This document shows, piece by piece, positions 11,195 to 22,445 of a stretch of 64,000 bases of DNA. Below the pieces are notes generated by a model. The model was not told the DNA's origin. It ran no database searches and saw only the letters and a list, made by a program, of their open reading frames with translations. Every line of letters begins with the position of its first letter. Position 1 is the first letter of the stretch. Position numbers and translations under genes: made by a program. The DNA is from Corynespora cassiicola (taxonomy: Eukaryota > Ascomycota > Dothideomycetes > Pleosporales > Corynesporascaceae): assembly GCA_022059125.1 (NCBI GenBank), contig JAEUWY010000001.1:4588001-4652000 (forward strand), in the 5' to 3' direction.

Positions 11195-11565
11195 GTGCTC
11201 CACCCTCGATGGCGGGGTAGCCTGGGGAAGAAGACAGAGGAACTATGCAATGCTGAAGACATGATTAGGGGCTCGGGCTCGAAGCTATGAGATGGCCTGC
11301 AGTTTTGGACCAAACATGTTCAGCCTGTAGGCTCATGAGACAATGATTCTCTCTATTAAAGATATATGAATCTAATTCACCTTCTTTCCATCGACGCAAC
11401 GGTTCTGATGGTGATTTCAAAAATATCGCTAATTGGGGTTGGCCAGTCAATGAAGCTGAGAGTACTGTTAACCCATCAGCAAACGCCTATCTCAATTAGG
11501 CCCGCCAGTATCATCCCATCTCGAACCCACTCCAACCCCAAATCCTCACAAATCATTCGACCCCC
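11195..11565. other. Convergent 3' intergenic spacer
   Basis: Lies between the hydrolase stop and the stop of the minus-strand dehydrogenase. It is AT-richer than the flanking genes and shows no coding signal. Confidence 0.5.
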
Positions 11566-12427
11566 TCAAGGCGGCACCTCCTTCCCATCCCAATCCCAAC
11601 ACCTCCCCCTCCCCTCCAACCCCCTCTCCTTGATAACCTCGACCAACCTCTCGGCCACCCACTCGGCTTCGAAAAGCTTCTCCTTCTTCACATTCCCCCA
11701 AAACTCCCTACTCAGCCCCGTCTTCACCGTCCCAGGATGCAACCCCACCGCCACCGCCTTTTCCGCCGCCGCCGTCCTGAGATGATTATCAAACGTCCTA
11801 ACCAGCTGATTGACGGCGGCCTTGGATGCGCGATAGCTGTACCACCCGCCGAGCCTGTTATCCTGGATGCTGCCCACGCGGGCGGACATTAGCGCCGTGG
11901 TCGCGTGGGCGGGGAGGCCCTGCAGCTCCGGCGAGGAGGGGGGCGGGAGCGGTGTAGCTTTCCGGGGGAGGAAGGGGGAGAAGTGTTTTAGGAGGAGGAG
12001 GGGGCCCAGGGTATTGGTCTGGAGGGTTAGCAGCGCGTGGGCGGCGGAGATTTGGGAGGGCGATTTTTCGGGGAAGAGGATGCCCGGAACGAGGAGGGAG
12101 AGGTGGAGGTAGTGGTCCGGCGCTGGGAAGAGGGATTTGCAGTGGGAGGCTGTGGAGGCGATTGTTTCTTCGTCTGCGGGCGAAGATGTTAGGCGGACGA
12201 TGGTGGGGTGGGGCAAAGGGGGAGGAGTGCGCACCTAAGACGTCGAGCTCGAAGACGGATAGTCGCTTGGGGTCTACGTCGAGGCCGGCGAGCAGATCGC
12301 GCTTGGTCTTTTCGAGGTCTTTGCGGGCGGTTGCGACTACGGGGGCGGTGGTGGTGCGGAGGAGGTGGCGCGCTAGCGCGAAGCCGATGCCTCGCGACGC
12401 GGGGGAGACTAGGGACCAGGGAGGCAT
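11566..12427 (-). CDS. Short-chain dehydrogenase/reductase (SDR, C-factor-like)
   Basis: Exons are 12427-12235 and 12173-11566, giving 266 residues. The N terminus carries the Rossmann motif as SPASRGIGFALARHLL, where the usual first Gly of TGxxxGIG is Pro. Splicing joins ELDVL to DEETIAS, the region that normally contacts the adenine ring. The mid-protein NTLGPLLLLKHF aligns with the NAG/N-x-x-G helix. The catalytic Tyr-Lys pair is in YRASKAAVN, preceded by SARVGSIQDN holding the catalytic Ser. PG motif LHPGTVKTGLS follows. The family reduces carbonyls with NAD(P)H. Length and the C-terminal W-WDG-EVPP end match fungal C-factor-type SDRs. The substrate is unknown. Confidence 0.85.
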
Positions 12428-13555
12428 CTTGGGGGTGTTGTGGGCCTGCAGTAGGGACTGGAGGGATTGGGAGACATTGTGCCCGTTGGGTTACTTAATT
12501 GATGGATCGGAAGGTGTTTTGGGCGGTGGGTCGGGAATCGGTGATGACATCGCGACTTTGGGGGAGGATCGGCTAGGTAGGTTTGGGTTAGTGGGGTTGC
12601 GGGCGCGTTGACGCGTTCGGACGCGCACATGGGGTGGGGTGGGAGTGGGGTCCGCTTCAAGACGGCGATGAGGGTTGGGAGTGTTGGAGCTCCTGGTTTG
12701 ATGCTTAAAAAGTCATGGCTGCCTGTCGGCCTGGCTGATTCTTATTTAGACCTTGATCTGCATGGCTAATCGCAGTTGGGTCTGACAGGGAACTAGCTCC
12801 AATAACCTATACACATTAGTAGTAGGTGTTGTTTGTATGCTTGGTAACATGGCGTTATCAGTTATATTCTCAAGCGTAAAGATTTTTGTTAAGCACTACT
12901 CTTGCATCGTGTTCTTTTGTCAAGGCACCAGCACTGCAGAAGTTCTCGTTTTGCTATCGAGACTCTAGAACCATGGTTGCGATGTATTCAATCCACCTCT
13001 GGGCCACCCTAACGAAACAACATCACTAAAAACAAGACTTGGGATTCGTAGCTATGGGGTACTTCATTTGTCATGAAAGAATGAAATCCTTGGACCTTGT
13101 GAGCCTGGAGCCATTGCATGAGTAGGCAGCAACCCCGAGGGCACTTTGGAGAAGACGTTATCATCAGTCATGTTCAAGTAGGAAGGCAGCAGCGTTTCCA
13201 AGTGCAGCAGTTTGAACTCGTGACGGCACTACAAATGGGTCGTCTTCAAAGTTCCAGTCCATCGTTTACGTTCTAACATTGTGCAAAGTCTCCCAGTTTC
13301 TAAGATGTTCATCTGAGTCCATAAACAATGTTCAACTTTCGGTGCGAACAGTAGTTTTACATTAAGCAGATGACATTGTATTACTGTAGATTCTGTGGCC
13401 TTTCACTTCCATCGCCACTTTCACAAGACGCAAACTCCTCTATGTTTGTATTTAATGCTTTCGTATGCTCCACTATCTACCACATCATCCCCCCGCTATT
13501 CATATCATCCAGTTTATCCTCCCATTCTGACCGCGTTTCCGCCGAGCATTTCGAA
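12428..13555. other. Intergenic region, no gene seen
   Basis: The first 230 bases are GC-rich promoter-like sequence for the minus-strand dehydrogenase. The rest, about 12700-13350, is AT-richer and has stops in all frames. No RNA gene or repeat was recognised. Confidence 0.45.
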
Positions 13556-14338
13556 ATGTGCAACTTCAAAAAAACCAGCTTTTTGTGCGGACACGATGAA
13601 TACGTGCTAGATGGTACCGGCTGCCTATCCACACACCACATGAGGAAGAAAACTCACCGAACTGACACACCTGATCTTTGTTTTGCAGGCGTCACGATTA
13701 CGGAAACCGTCGAAGTCAAACGGCCTTGCAAACCAGACTGCCGCCTCGGTAAGGCCTTTGCGGGCTGCGAGCTGCGCTTCAAGAAAGGGACCTCCATCAT
13801 CAACCAAGTATCGACGAGGGCCAACATCATCGAGAAGCTTCTCAAAGGTGCCTCTCCCAAATACGACTTTGGCCATCTCAAGGAAAAGAGGTGGGATGCT
13901 GGCCATTTGTATCGGTTATGTATGCAGTCGCAGGCCGAGGTGCGTGAGTTGATTGCACAATGGCGGCTTATTGAGAGCGAACATCGAGATATTCTTGAAG
14001 AGGCTCGGAAGAAGGCCAGGTCTTCGGTGTGCTCCATCACGGTGATGAATGAGTCGGGAGCGGCCGAGATGGTAACATTCGAAGCCAGGGCCTTGGAAAA
14101 GGTGTATGAGGGATGGAGGGAGAAGTTCGAGGACATTATGCGTGAGATTGAGCGCCGGGCTTCAGATGCGTGTCTGGAACAGCTGGGATGGGAGCCACCT
14201 ACCTTTGACATGGAGCACAGTACGACTATCAAGGAGCGCAGCGTATGGAAAAAAGGCGAGCTTTTTGGCACAAGGATGGACGACGCCTATCACGGATACG
14301 AGTGGGAGCAGGGCGATCGTGTGCCCTACGACGCGTAG
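13556..14338 (+). CDS. Uncharacterised fungal protein with Cys-rich N terminus
   Basis: I do not recognise a named family. The chosen start gives MCNFKKTSFLCGHDEYV, a start seen in a fungal group of Cys/His-containing proteins. An in-frame ATG at 13370 is possible but its product is low-complexity. A probable 75-nt intron (13614-13688, GTACCG...TTTTGCAG) joins VLDG to VTITETVEVKRPCKPDC. It is a multiple of three without stops, so the protein is 235 residues spliced or 260 unspliced. Cysteines in CNFKK, FLCGHD, RPCKPDCR and FAGCELRF could bind a metal. The rest is mostly helical and charged, with a coiled-coil-like segment (VRELIAQWRLIESEHRDILEEARKKA read in two parts). Function is unknown. 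Confidence 0.65.
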   Translation: MCNFKKTSFLCGHDEYVLDGTGCLSTHHMRKKTHRTDTPDLCFAGVTITETVEVKRPCKPDCRLGKAFAGCELRFKKGTSIINQVSTRANIIEKLLKGASPKYDFGHLKEKRWDAGHLYRLCMQSQAEVRELIAQWRLIESEHRDILEEARKKARSSVCSITVMNESGAAEMVTFEARALEKVYEGWREKFEDIMREIERRASDACLEQLGWEPPTFDMEHSTTIKERSVWKKGELFGTRMDDAYHGYEWEQGDRVPYDA

Positions 14339-15665
14339 GATTTCCCTCGGGTCATCTCGATCCGCCCATCAGGCTTAGTGCTGATGTGTCTCGTATATCT
14401 ATCAGACAAGAAGAATAAAGAAAAGGATATAAATTTGGAACCGTCTCCCTTGGTAGACAGTATGATGTTGTATTGGATACGATTGGCAGCCCCTCGGCGG
14501 TCTCAAGAGGAGCAGGTCAAGCAGGATGGTTCTCGACTGTGGGCGGTCTTGGTGACTGACGTGAGAGCTGGGTGAGTTGCGGCGAGGTCTCAGAGCGCAA
14601 GCCCCGGAGCTTCTGGCCCACAAACCGGAAGCAGTATAGGGGGCGGCTGGGAGATCAGCTGAATCCCGCTACCCTGGCGGCTTGGTCCCCGCGTGCACAG
14701 GAGGCTTGCACGGCTTGGTACACAAGACAGTCAATGATCGCTCAGGCAGGGTGGGCCCGCTGGGGAGGTCGCGGTGGGAGGGCTCCGGGCGTATCGCAAT
14801 TCGAGAAAGAAGCCCATGTATTGGATGTTCGCTTCGAGAAACCCCTGCATGCATCCATGCGGCGGGGGGGATATCGCGGGTCAAGCACGATAGCCGTTCC
14901 GCGGACTGCGTGGACAGCTCGTCGGGAGGAGCTGCAGTAAGCGCGGGCAGCCATGCAAGGCGACGCCACTGCCGGCCATGACGATGGTCGACGCTGCGCT
15001 CACGGGCAAGTGTTTGGAGGCGCGGTGGTGAAGTGGTCGGCGGTATTCCAGGGCCTTCTCCGGAGAATTCCCCGGCGGTTCGTGTCGCGGGTTAGCGTCC
15101 CAGCAGCAACGCTGAACAATGGGCCGTTTGTGGAGCAGGCCAGGGATGGAGCCGGGGCGCCATAGGGAGCGGGATGCAGCACAAGGTGCAGGCCACGGAA
15201 GCGATCATGGCGGCTCTAGAGCTGCCACACGTGTCCCAGGACTCGAGCAGGATGCAGGCCGGCCGAGCGACACAGAGCAACACGCTGCAAGACGGCCGTG
15301 GCCGTGGCCGCGACGCTGTCGGCGTCGCTCCAGGCCTCTGGGAGCGGTGGCGGCCCTGCACCCCACGCATCCACACGTCCACACGTCCACCCGTCCACCC
15401 ACGCATTCCACGCAGCCCGTTCCCGACTGATTCGTGATCCGCGATTGGTGCTGATTGCGCTAACTTCCCGCTGACAGGGCCAACCGGGGTGCAGCAGGCC
15501 TGAGCGCTCGACTCCACTTTAGATACAACCTCATTCCCGTCCAGCCAGACGGCAAACAACTCTCGCCGCCTGCCTCCCCTTTCCGCCCTTCTTGAGCCCC
15601 AGCTGCCCTCCCCCACAGCCCTCCATCCTGGCGCTGGCACGCTGCCTGCTCCTGACCCGCCGCAC
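14339..15665. other. Intergenic region upstream of the Zn2Cys6 regulator
   Basis: No coding region is supported. A CCACACGTCCACACGTCCACC-like tandem segment lies at about 15371-15405. The last 200 bases are pyrimidine-rich. Open frames on both strands are short or compositionally biased. Confidence 0.45.
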
Positions 15666-18318
15666 ATGGCGGAAGCCATCGCCATCTCGTCGCCCGCCCT
15701 CTTCCTAGGCTCGCGGGACTCCACCCCGAAGGACCAGCCCTCCGCCGCCTCCAAAAAGGCCGCCCGCAAACCCCAGCCCTCGCCCGCCGATGCCTCCAAG
15801 GCCGCCGAGCCCAGCGCCATCACCAAGCGGAAGCAGTCCAAGAGTCGTAACGGTGTGTTTGTCACCCTCCGCCTTTTCCCTTCCGCCCTTATCTTGCACA
15901 TGATAAGCCTCCAGTCCGTGCTTGTCCAGTTGCGCTGACGGCGGTTCTGCCTGGCCAGGCTGCGTTACTTGCAAGAACAAGCGTCTCAAGTGTGACGAGA
16001 CCAAACCCACATGCCAGCAGTGCGCCCGGAGGAGCGTGACGTGCGGTGGCTACAAGAAGGACTTCAAATGGCGCCCTTTTGAAGAAGCCAGCTTTACCGG
16101 CAAACCTCCAGCAAAGTCCAAGAAGCGTTGGTTTGACCCGTTGCCCGCCGCGTTGCCTGTGCCATCTAACCATGCAAATTAGCGTCTCCTCCTCTCACTC
16201 CCGCCTATGCGCTGCCTGGCGACAGTGCTATGCTATCCGCCCATCCCCACGCCCACCTTGCCCACCACCCTCTGCCCCACCACCCCTACTACCCTCCATC
16301 GCAATCGCCCGACGCTGCCTTCCATGGACTGCCCCACGGCCTGCCCCATGGACCCTCGTATATGCCTGTTGCTTACCACCCGAACCCTCCTCCCGCGAAC
16401 GATTATTTTGCCATACCCCACCCTCCGCACCCTCCATTGCCTCTGCAATATGCCCTCGCTCCACCGCCCATTTCCCCCATGGACGGATACACACCGATGA
16501 CGTCGACGACGACAACCACGGCGACCGAGAGCACCAACAGCATGTTTGATGCAGAGAGTATCGATACTCGACCTTCAAAGACTACTGCACCGTCGAGCGT
16601 CTCGTCCGGCCAAAGCCCTCGATTGGTGGACCTCCTCCTCCCTGGCACTGATCTGAGTGTGCCGCCAGCCGAATTTGGCACGTATCGAACCCAGCATGAA
16701 TCCTTCTACCAACCCACTGGCATGACTCCACCGGCCGAAACAATGGACGATGATGTAGAGGAAATCCCACGCGACCTCAGCCAAGACCGGAACGCCTGGG
16801 TGGTCCGTCTACCCTCTCCATCACCATCCAGCTCTTCCAGTTCTTCATCAGACTCGCGCGAGTTTCCACTGTATCCGCAGCCGAATCTTTCCGTAAATTC
16901 AACCGAAATGCTCACACGGCGCTTCGACAGGGACACTTGTGGCATTCTCTCCGTCAAGGATGGACCGACCGAGAACCCGTGGCGCACACTCGTGTGGCCC
17001 CTAGCGCGGGATTCTCCGGCCCTCTACCATGCGATAGCGTCCATGACATCGTTCCACCAGTCCAAAGACACCCCGTCTATGCGCATACAAGGAATCGACC
17101 ACATGCGTGCTGCCGTTCATGCACTAGCAGAGAATTTGGAAAACATGCGTGTCGATACCGCCATCTCCACCACGCTCGTCCTTGCGTTTTCCGAGTCTTG
17201 GGATCAGCACATAAGCACCGGGATCAATCACATCAAGGGCGCAAAAATCCTGATTGACCGAGCCCTTGTGCGACACAACCGGTACGCCTTGCGCGGCGAG
17301 GAATTCTCTCGGCTCAAGTTCCTCTGCAACACATGGATCTACATGGATGTCATTGCACGCCTGACCTCGACCGATGAGGACGAGTCGAATGACTTTGACT
17401 TTGTCTACAACAGCATCTACCATGGCCAAAAGGATTCGCAACTCGACCCCCTAATGGGCTGTGCTGGAAGCCTGTTCCCCATTATAGGCCGTGTGGCCAA
17501 TCTGGTCAGGAGGGTCCGCAGGACGACAAGCAACGGCCCGGCCATCATCTCCCTTGCCATGGAGCTCAAGGTGGAGCTGGAGAACTGGAATCCTCCTTCG
17601 GAAATAGATGCCCCAGAGGACGAGACTACGAGCATTCACGATTCTGTCAAGACGGCAACCGCCTATCAGTATGCAACGCTATTGTATCTTCACCAGGCAG
17701 TCCCCGAGATTCCTTCCAGCCCCTCCAAACTCATTGCCAAGAAGGTACTGTGCGAGATTGCCACCGTTCAGCCTCAGTCCCGCTCGACCATCATCCACAT
17801 ATACCCTATGATGGCTGCAGGATGTGAGGTCACTGAACAAGAGGACCGCGATTGGGTCGAATGCCGTTGGAAATTGATGTCATCGCGCATGAAGCTGGGC
17901 ATCATAGAAAAGTGTCTGGACGTTACCAAAGCCGTGTGGAGTCGCCGCGACGAGTACACCCAACACGACGAGCGGCAGGACAACCTGCCCACCCCCTACT
18001 CGTTGAAGCGCGAGCACAGCTCCATCTCGGACGACTTCGAAGCAGACGGCGATTTTTGCTGGTATGATCCCGGCTCGAAACGCAGGGCGGTGGATGGGGA
18101 GTACGATGCTGGCTTTCCGCAGCCATCGCCAATCAAGACAGAGTTGGTCGAGTGGAAGCGGAAATCAGACTCTTCTCCAGAAAACCTAGACTATGAGTAC
18201 ACGGTTAGAGGGCGTCTACACTGGTTGGGCGTCATGAAGGACTGGAGTTGGGAAAGTAGGTTCATGCTCCTCCACCAACTGAGCTCCTCGCTAACTCAAA
18301 ACAGTTCTGCTTGGATAA
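15666..18318 (+). CDS. Zn2Cys6 transcription factor with fungal-specific trans domain
   Basis: Exons are 15666-15852, 15959-16126, 16183-18255 and 18305-18318, giving about 813 residues. The binuclear zinc cluster sits at the first splice joint (GCVTCKNKRLKCDETKPTC then QQCARRSVTC; spacing C-x2-C-x6-C-x6-C-x2-C-x6-C). Upstream is a basic K/R-rich nuclear-signal stretch (KRKQSKSRN). A P/H/S-rich low-complexity linker spans about residues 125-280. The C-terminal regulatory region has the Fungal_trans_2-like features of LDVTKAVWSRRDE and WLGVMKDWSWEILLG. The last exon is only 14 nt; without it the frame runs 104 bases further into an improbable tail. The second intron has a weak donor (GTTGGT). 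Target genes cannot be inferred, and no pathway cluster adjoins it. Confidence 0.87.
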
Positions 18319-19350
18319 TTTTTTACCTTCGCTTTTCGATTCCCAGGCTGGGCCATGTTATTATCAGTGTTGCGATTCTAGGAGCATCAATTCCCCACGC
18401 GCTTTCCATGGCCAGGGCTTGATGCCCGCTTACCCCCGACGAGCATTACGATCTTCACGATGTCGCGTACGGCGTTTTGGCACATCATACGATTATTCAG
18501 TCAGCATTAATTCGACAGTTATGCAGGTACTACGACACTTCAGTGTGCGCGTGTGTTTGGTTCAGTTCTATCTACACTTGGAAAACTATTTATTTGTTCG
18601 ACTGTTGGAGCGAGTTACTTGGTATACGCATAAAGGTGGAGCAGGGCTACCATGGGTTAGGGACTTGGTCACTCGGGAACATTCAACGGATCATGGAGCG
18701 GAGTTATGGGTATTGAAGGACATGTTGGATGGGAAATGACTCGGACCTTGGTGTCCAGGCTTGGGCATGAGGGTCTGACATGGGAACTATAATGGATCTA
18801 GCAGGATATCTGATGGGCTCTGGTGTTTGCAGATGTAGCCGATTCAGCTACTTCTGGGGGGTATCAATAATCGCCTGTACGCAATCATAGACGGACTTTC
18901 GGGCAACATACTCACCCGAGTGTCAATTACAAGGACGTAAGATGTGCGTGGTCTCATGAGCTCTGGATAAGCTCAACATGACGAGTTGATGTAGCTCAAC
19001 AAGCTCGGGCGTAACATTGGCGTCCAGTCACCAAGGCGCCCGCGCTACTTTGAGGCTCTGGGCGACACAGGTTGCTGCTGTGCAAAGAGGCGCTTTGCAG
19101 GCACATGTGGAGGTACGTTGGGCACTGATACTGTGGCTATGTGAGGCTGCTGTCAGGCTCCTGTCAGTGTACGCACGCACTTGAGCGATGGCCTTGGCGC
19201 AGTGAAGCATACCCACTCATCTCGCGCAGGCATGACAAATGTCAACGTCCTCACAGCACGCAGAGCACGCACACGATCCGCAAACCAATCCAGCAGCTAC
19301 AGTAACATGATCACGTCCAAACCCTCGCCTTCAACCCGCAAGATCCCTCC
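18319..19350. other. Intergenic region downstream of the regulator
   Basis: No coding region is supported. A plus-strand frame at 18311-18739 is the read-through of the regulator 3' end and lacks a recognisable domain. Confidence 0.45.
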
Positions 19351-19365
19351 CACGAAACCCATCAA

Positions 19366-19971
19366 TGTCGCATCACTCCCCTCAAAAAGGGGGTCCCGAG
19401 CCAATTGTTTGCCCGCCCGTACCCGCTACAACAGCAAGCAACCCAAACCTCCCATTCCATCATCGCCCTATCACAACATGTTTCCCTCCTTCCCGATGCG
19501 TCCTGCCTGCCTACGCTCACTCCGCACCCCCTGCCCCCGTACATCTCTCTCCAAGCCACCCACCAGGCGTTCACAGCACGGCGATACAACGGGGTACCTC
19601 GCCTGTACTGCACGACGATCGCTGAACTTGACGGACAACGCCGTTTTCTCAAATTCAGATCCTGCCATCACGGAAGTGGATGGGTATGTGGTCTATGGTG
19701 CTAACTATACTCTCTTTATCCTTGCTATCTCACAACCTCTATCCTTGTCCCCAGCCGTGATCCCCAAGTCCCCCCTCAACCCCCCCTCCTCCCATCCCAT
19801 CCCAACACGATCCCAAGCTCCCTCAGCCCGCAAAAATCTCCACAACATACAAACAATGCGACCAGACAATGCAACTCGACGCTGCGATCCACTCCCTCCC
19901 CTCCCTGCTCCCTGCGCAAGTCGGGAGGAGGAAGGGAAACAGTTTGCTTGTGCGCCTCCATTATCCCCAGG
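19366..19971 (+). pseudogene. Possible split or degraded gene of unknown function
   Basis: Two stretches look more protein-like than the surroundings. One, in the frame through 19435-19683, reads SHSIIALSQHVSLLPDASC, later YISLQATHQAFTARRYNGV and CTTIAELDGQRRFLKF. It ends at a canonical donor (TGG|GTATGT at 19684). The other, from 19827 after CTCCCTCAG, reads PAKISTTYKQCDQTMQLDA then IHSLPSLLPAQVGRRKGN. It ends at another donor-like site (CCCCAG|GTGCGT at about 19972). The phases match, so a 143-nt intron (19684-19826) would join them. I could not find a convincing first exon or terminal exon. It may be a real unannotated gene, a relic with a frameshift, or chance. Confidence 0.3.
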
Positions 19972-20285
19972 TGCGTAGGCCGTTTCCGAGCATCATCTCG
20001 GGCCCCAAATGCGCGCGCCCGGAGGCGGTTGCAGCGATGCAAGCTCGAGTCCTGCAGCCGGCCAGGCGTCGCGGAATCCTCGCATCGCAGTGCGTACGGG
20101 CAGGGATAAGGCAGCTGGGGTCTGGTACGCGTCCGCTCACGCAGCCTGGGCGCAGAAGCGAGAATACTTGCGTCCGCGTCTACGTCTTATCTTTTTGTAG
20201 CAGGCAGGCTTGGGGGGGGTAGATCGAGCGGTATGGGTACAGCTTTCCAAGCTTTGTATCTCGATCTACTCTGCTCTGATACTGT

Positions 20286-20315
20286 ACGATACGATACGAT
20301 ACGATACGATACGAT
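20286..20315. repeat. ACGAT pentanucleotide microsatellite (six units)
   Basis: Six perfect tandem copies of ACGAT between two AT-balanced flanks. It is non-coding and probably length-polymorphic. Confidence 0.95.
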
Positions 20316-21393
20316 ACTCCCCTCGAGTCAACCCAACCATCTCCCAGGCACACACCGCACATGACACAAAACTCCCCTCTTGCGCAGGCACCAGCCCGTC
20401 TGTACTCGCACCCTCCCAGCCCGTGTGAGACGGTGGCGAGCGCGGTCCGAGCACACGTTACGCCGGGCAGATGTGATGGTCCTCTGACCCTGTGCTCCCT
20501 CGCCCCCTTTAACGGGTCCTGCCCGGTCTGGCCCGGTCTGAGCGGGTGTTGCAGGCTGTGTATGCATATGTATGTGTTTGTGCCACGGCAGGTTTCGGAT
20601 GGGACGGGGTAGGCGAGGGTGGTACGGCGATGGAGTGGTTTTGTGCAGCGTGAGCGGGAGGGGGGGGGGGGGGGGGGTTTGGGGGGACGGAGAGGGTGCT
20701 GGATTTGGAATTTGAGGGGGGTGGAAGGGGATGGGGTCCGGGGGTGGGGTTTAGATAATGGGAATGTCTAATCGCATGGTGCGTTTTCTTTGCAGGGGTT
20801 CTGGCGGTGATTAAGGGTGGGTAGATTTCAATGGTGGCTTTTGAACCTTCGTGATGTTGTGTGGTGGATGGTTGTTGTACAGTGCCTGCAAATGCTATGA
20901 AGGCTTTGTATTGCAACATGCACAACTAGATGTATAGAGTGGACGGGGCGTATAGAGCCAGCGAATTCAAGAAATCAATTTACGATGTATTTTTCGAGGC
21001 TGTATAATATGTTTCAAAAGTTTAGTAAATGCGAGACGTAGCCACATGTTTTTGCGTCAAGATTCAACATCCATTCACAAAGAAAATCCCCACTGCCTCG
21101 AGCTTGCAACTATTGGGACGGAAAGTTATGTTATATCAAACTACGTTGACTATCATATCATGCTCCTGTGATTGAACTCAATTTCTGATATTAATGCCTT
21201 GCTCTGCACGATGTACACAAAGTACCTAGTACGATGAACCAAGAACATCCTTTCCCCTCGCCATAACACTATCCACCAATCCATCACCCCCACCATTCTA
21301 ACCCCCCCCTCCCCGCCAACCCACCCACCCACCCAACCTCCAAAAAACACGCCACACCACCCTTCCACCCGACCTCCAAAAAGATTCCCCTCC
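20316..21393. other. Gene-free stretch before the tRNA
   Basis: It is G-rich up to about 20760, then AT-rich to about 21240, then C-rich (ACCCACCCACCCACCC near 21320). No coding or RNA signal is visible apart from the flanking tRNA terminator. Confidence 0.45.
20660..20677. repeat. Homopolymer G tract (about 18 G)
   Basis: A run of about 18 consecutive G in a G-rich non-coding stretch (20640-20760). Length is uncertain because such runs are error-prone in sequencing. Confidence 0.85.
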
Positions 21394-21401
21394 AAAAAAA
21401 A
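21394..21401 (-). terminator. RNA polymerase III terminator of tRNA-Lys
   Basis: A run of eight A on the plus strand is T8 on the minus strand, 10 bases beyond the tRNA 3' end, as expected for Pol III termination. Confidence 0.8.
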
Positions 21402-21410
21402 GAATCCGAC

Positions 21411-21484
21411 CGCCCGATGTGGGACTCGAACCCACAGCCTTGAGATTAAAAGTCTCACGCGCTAACCAATTGTGCCAATCGGGC
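21411..21484 (-). tRNA. tRNA-Lys(UUU)
   Basis: The minus strand folds into a complete cloverleaf without an intron. The acceptor stem GCCCGAT pairs with ATCGGGC and is followed by discriminator G. The anticodon stem TGAGA/TCTCA encloses loop CTTTTAA with anticodon TTT. The T arm GTGGG-TTCGAGT-CCCAC carries the internal B box, and the D loop contains AATTGGTTA as A-box material. One D-stem pair is A12-C23, a mismatch in an otherwise perfect stem. It decodes AAA and AAG lysine codons. Confidence 0.95.
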
Positions 21485-22445
21485 TTTCCTGTAATTCGAT
21501 ACTTTTTCTTTCCTCCCAAAACCTATATTGTCTTTTTTTTCTCCTCCTCCATCTCTTTTTCTCTACCGTCCGCGCGCGCACCCTCCTCCGATGACATCAT
21601 CATCATCATCATCATCACCTCCCCGCCCCGCCCCGCCACACCATACCACACCACGCAGTGGGGCAACCCACCAACCCACCCAACACGGACGCTCACCCAA
21701 CAACAAACACACTTGCATTCCGCACGACGACGGAAAAAAAAAATAGTGGGCGGAACAGCGTCTTGGCGGCGCCGACTTTAGGGCGAGCGGGGTTCTACGT
21801 CATTGCATCGCAGCAGCAGCAGCAGCGGCGGTGCGCGCTTTTTTGCACCGCGCGGTGAGGCTCCACTGGCTACCTACCTACCTACTTAACCTACGTATGA
21901 GAGTGGGGGTCAAGCACGTGCCCGTAAGCGCGCGCCTTGGAAACGGATATGGAGGGGGGGGGGGGGGGGGAATTCGGTAGCCCTTGTTCTTGGGAAGAAT
22001 GCGGCGGCGGCGGCGGCGGCGGCAGCGGCTGATACATGCTACCGTTACTTGCCTACCTAGCTAAGCCTTGCTGTAGGAAGGTTCCGTGATCGAGGCGAAA
22101 AAAAAAAGTCACGGGTGCAGTCCCCACAGTGTGCCTACCCTAGGTAGAAGCCTGGGGCAATTCGGAACCAAGGTTGAAGTGGCATGACGGCTCTCCTTCT
22201 AGAAAGGCGGAGGAAAAAAAAGATGATAAAAGATCGGGAGCATCACGCGACTACAAGACATGGGGGTTTGTGGGGTGAGGGGCAAGCGGATAGAAATCTT
22301 TCGTGGTGGGCATCAATGGCATGACATTCGTTTCCAAAAAGGCTACCTAGGTACAAGAAGGCAAGATGAAAATCAGGTTCTACATGCACGCTCCAGACGC
22401 TGCAAGCAAACCCTTCAGGCAAGAAAGTGGCGGTCAACGTCCAAA
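21485..22445. other. Intergenic region with simple repeats and palindromes
   Basis: Lies between the tRNA and the 3' end of the glucokinase gene. It contains a CAT microsatellite (about 21594-21618), a 17-base G run (21954-21970), a GGC run (22002-22023) and several CTACCTAGGTA-like motifs. No gene is supported. Confidence 0.55.
21871..22353. repeat. Cluster of TACCTA / CCTAGG-centred motifs
   Basis: The motifs are TACCTACCTACCTACTTAACCTA from 21871, GCCTACCTAGCTA at 22051, CCTACCCTAGGTAG at 22134-22147 and the perfect palindrome TACCTAGGTA at 22344-22353. They share a core with the 16-base palindrome near 59.7 kb. Role unknown. Confidence 0.7.

Noticed and set aside
18311..18739. Frame overlapping the 3' end of the Zn2Cys6 gene
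   Set aside because: It is read-through past the tiny last exon and lacks any domain.
21298..21519. Minus-strand frames across the tRNA-Lys gene
   Set aside because: They are translations of the tRNA and of the C-rich repeats next to it.
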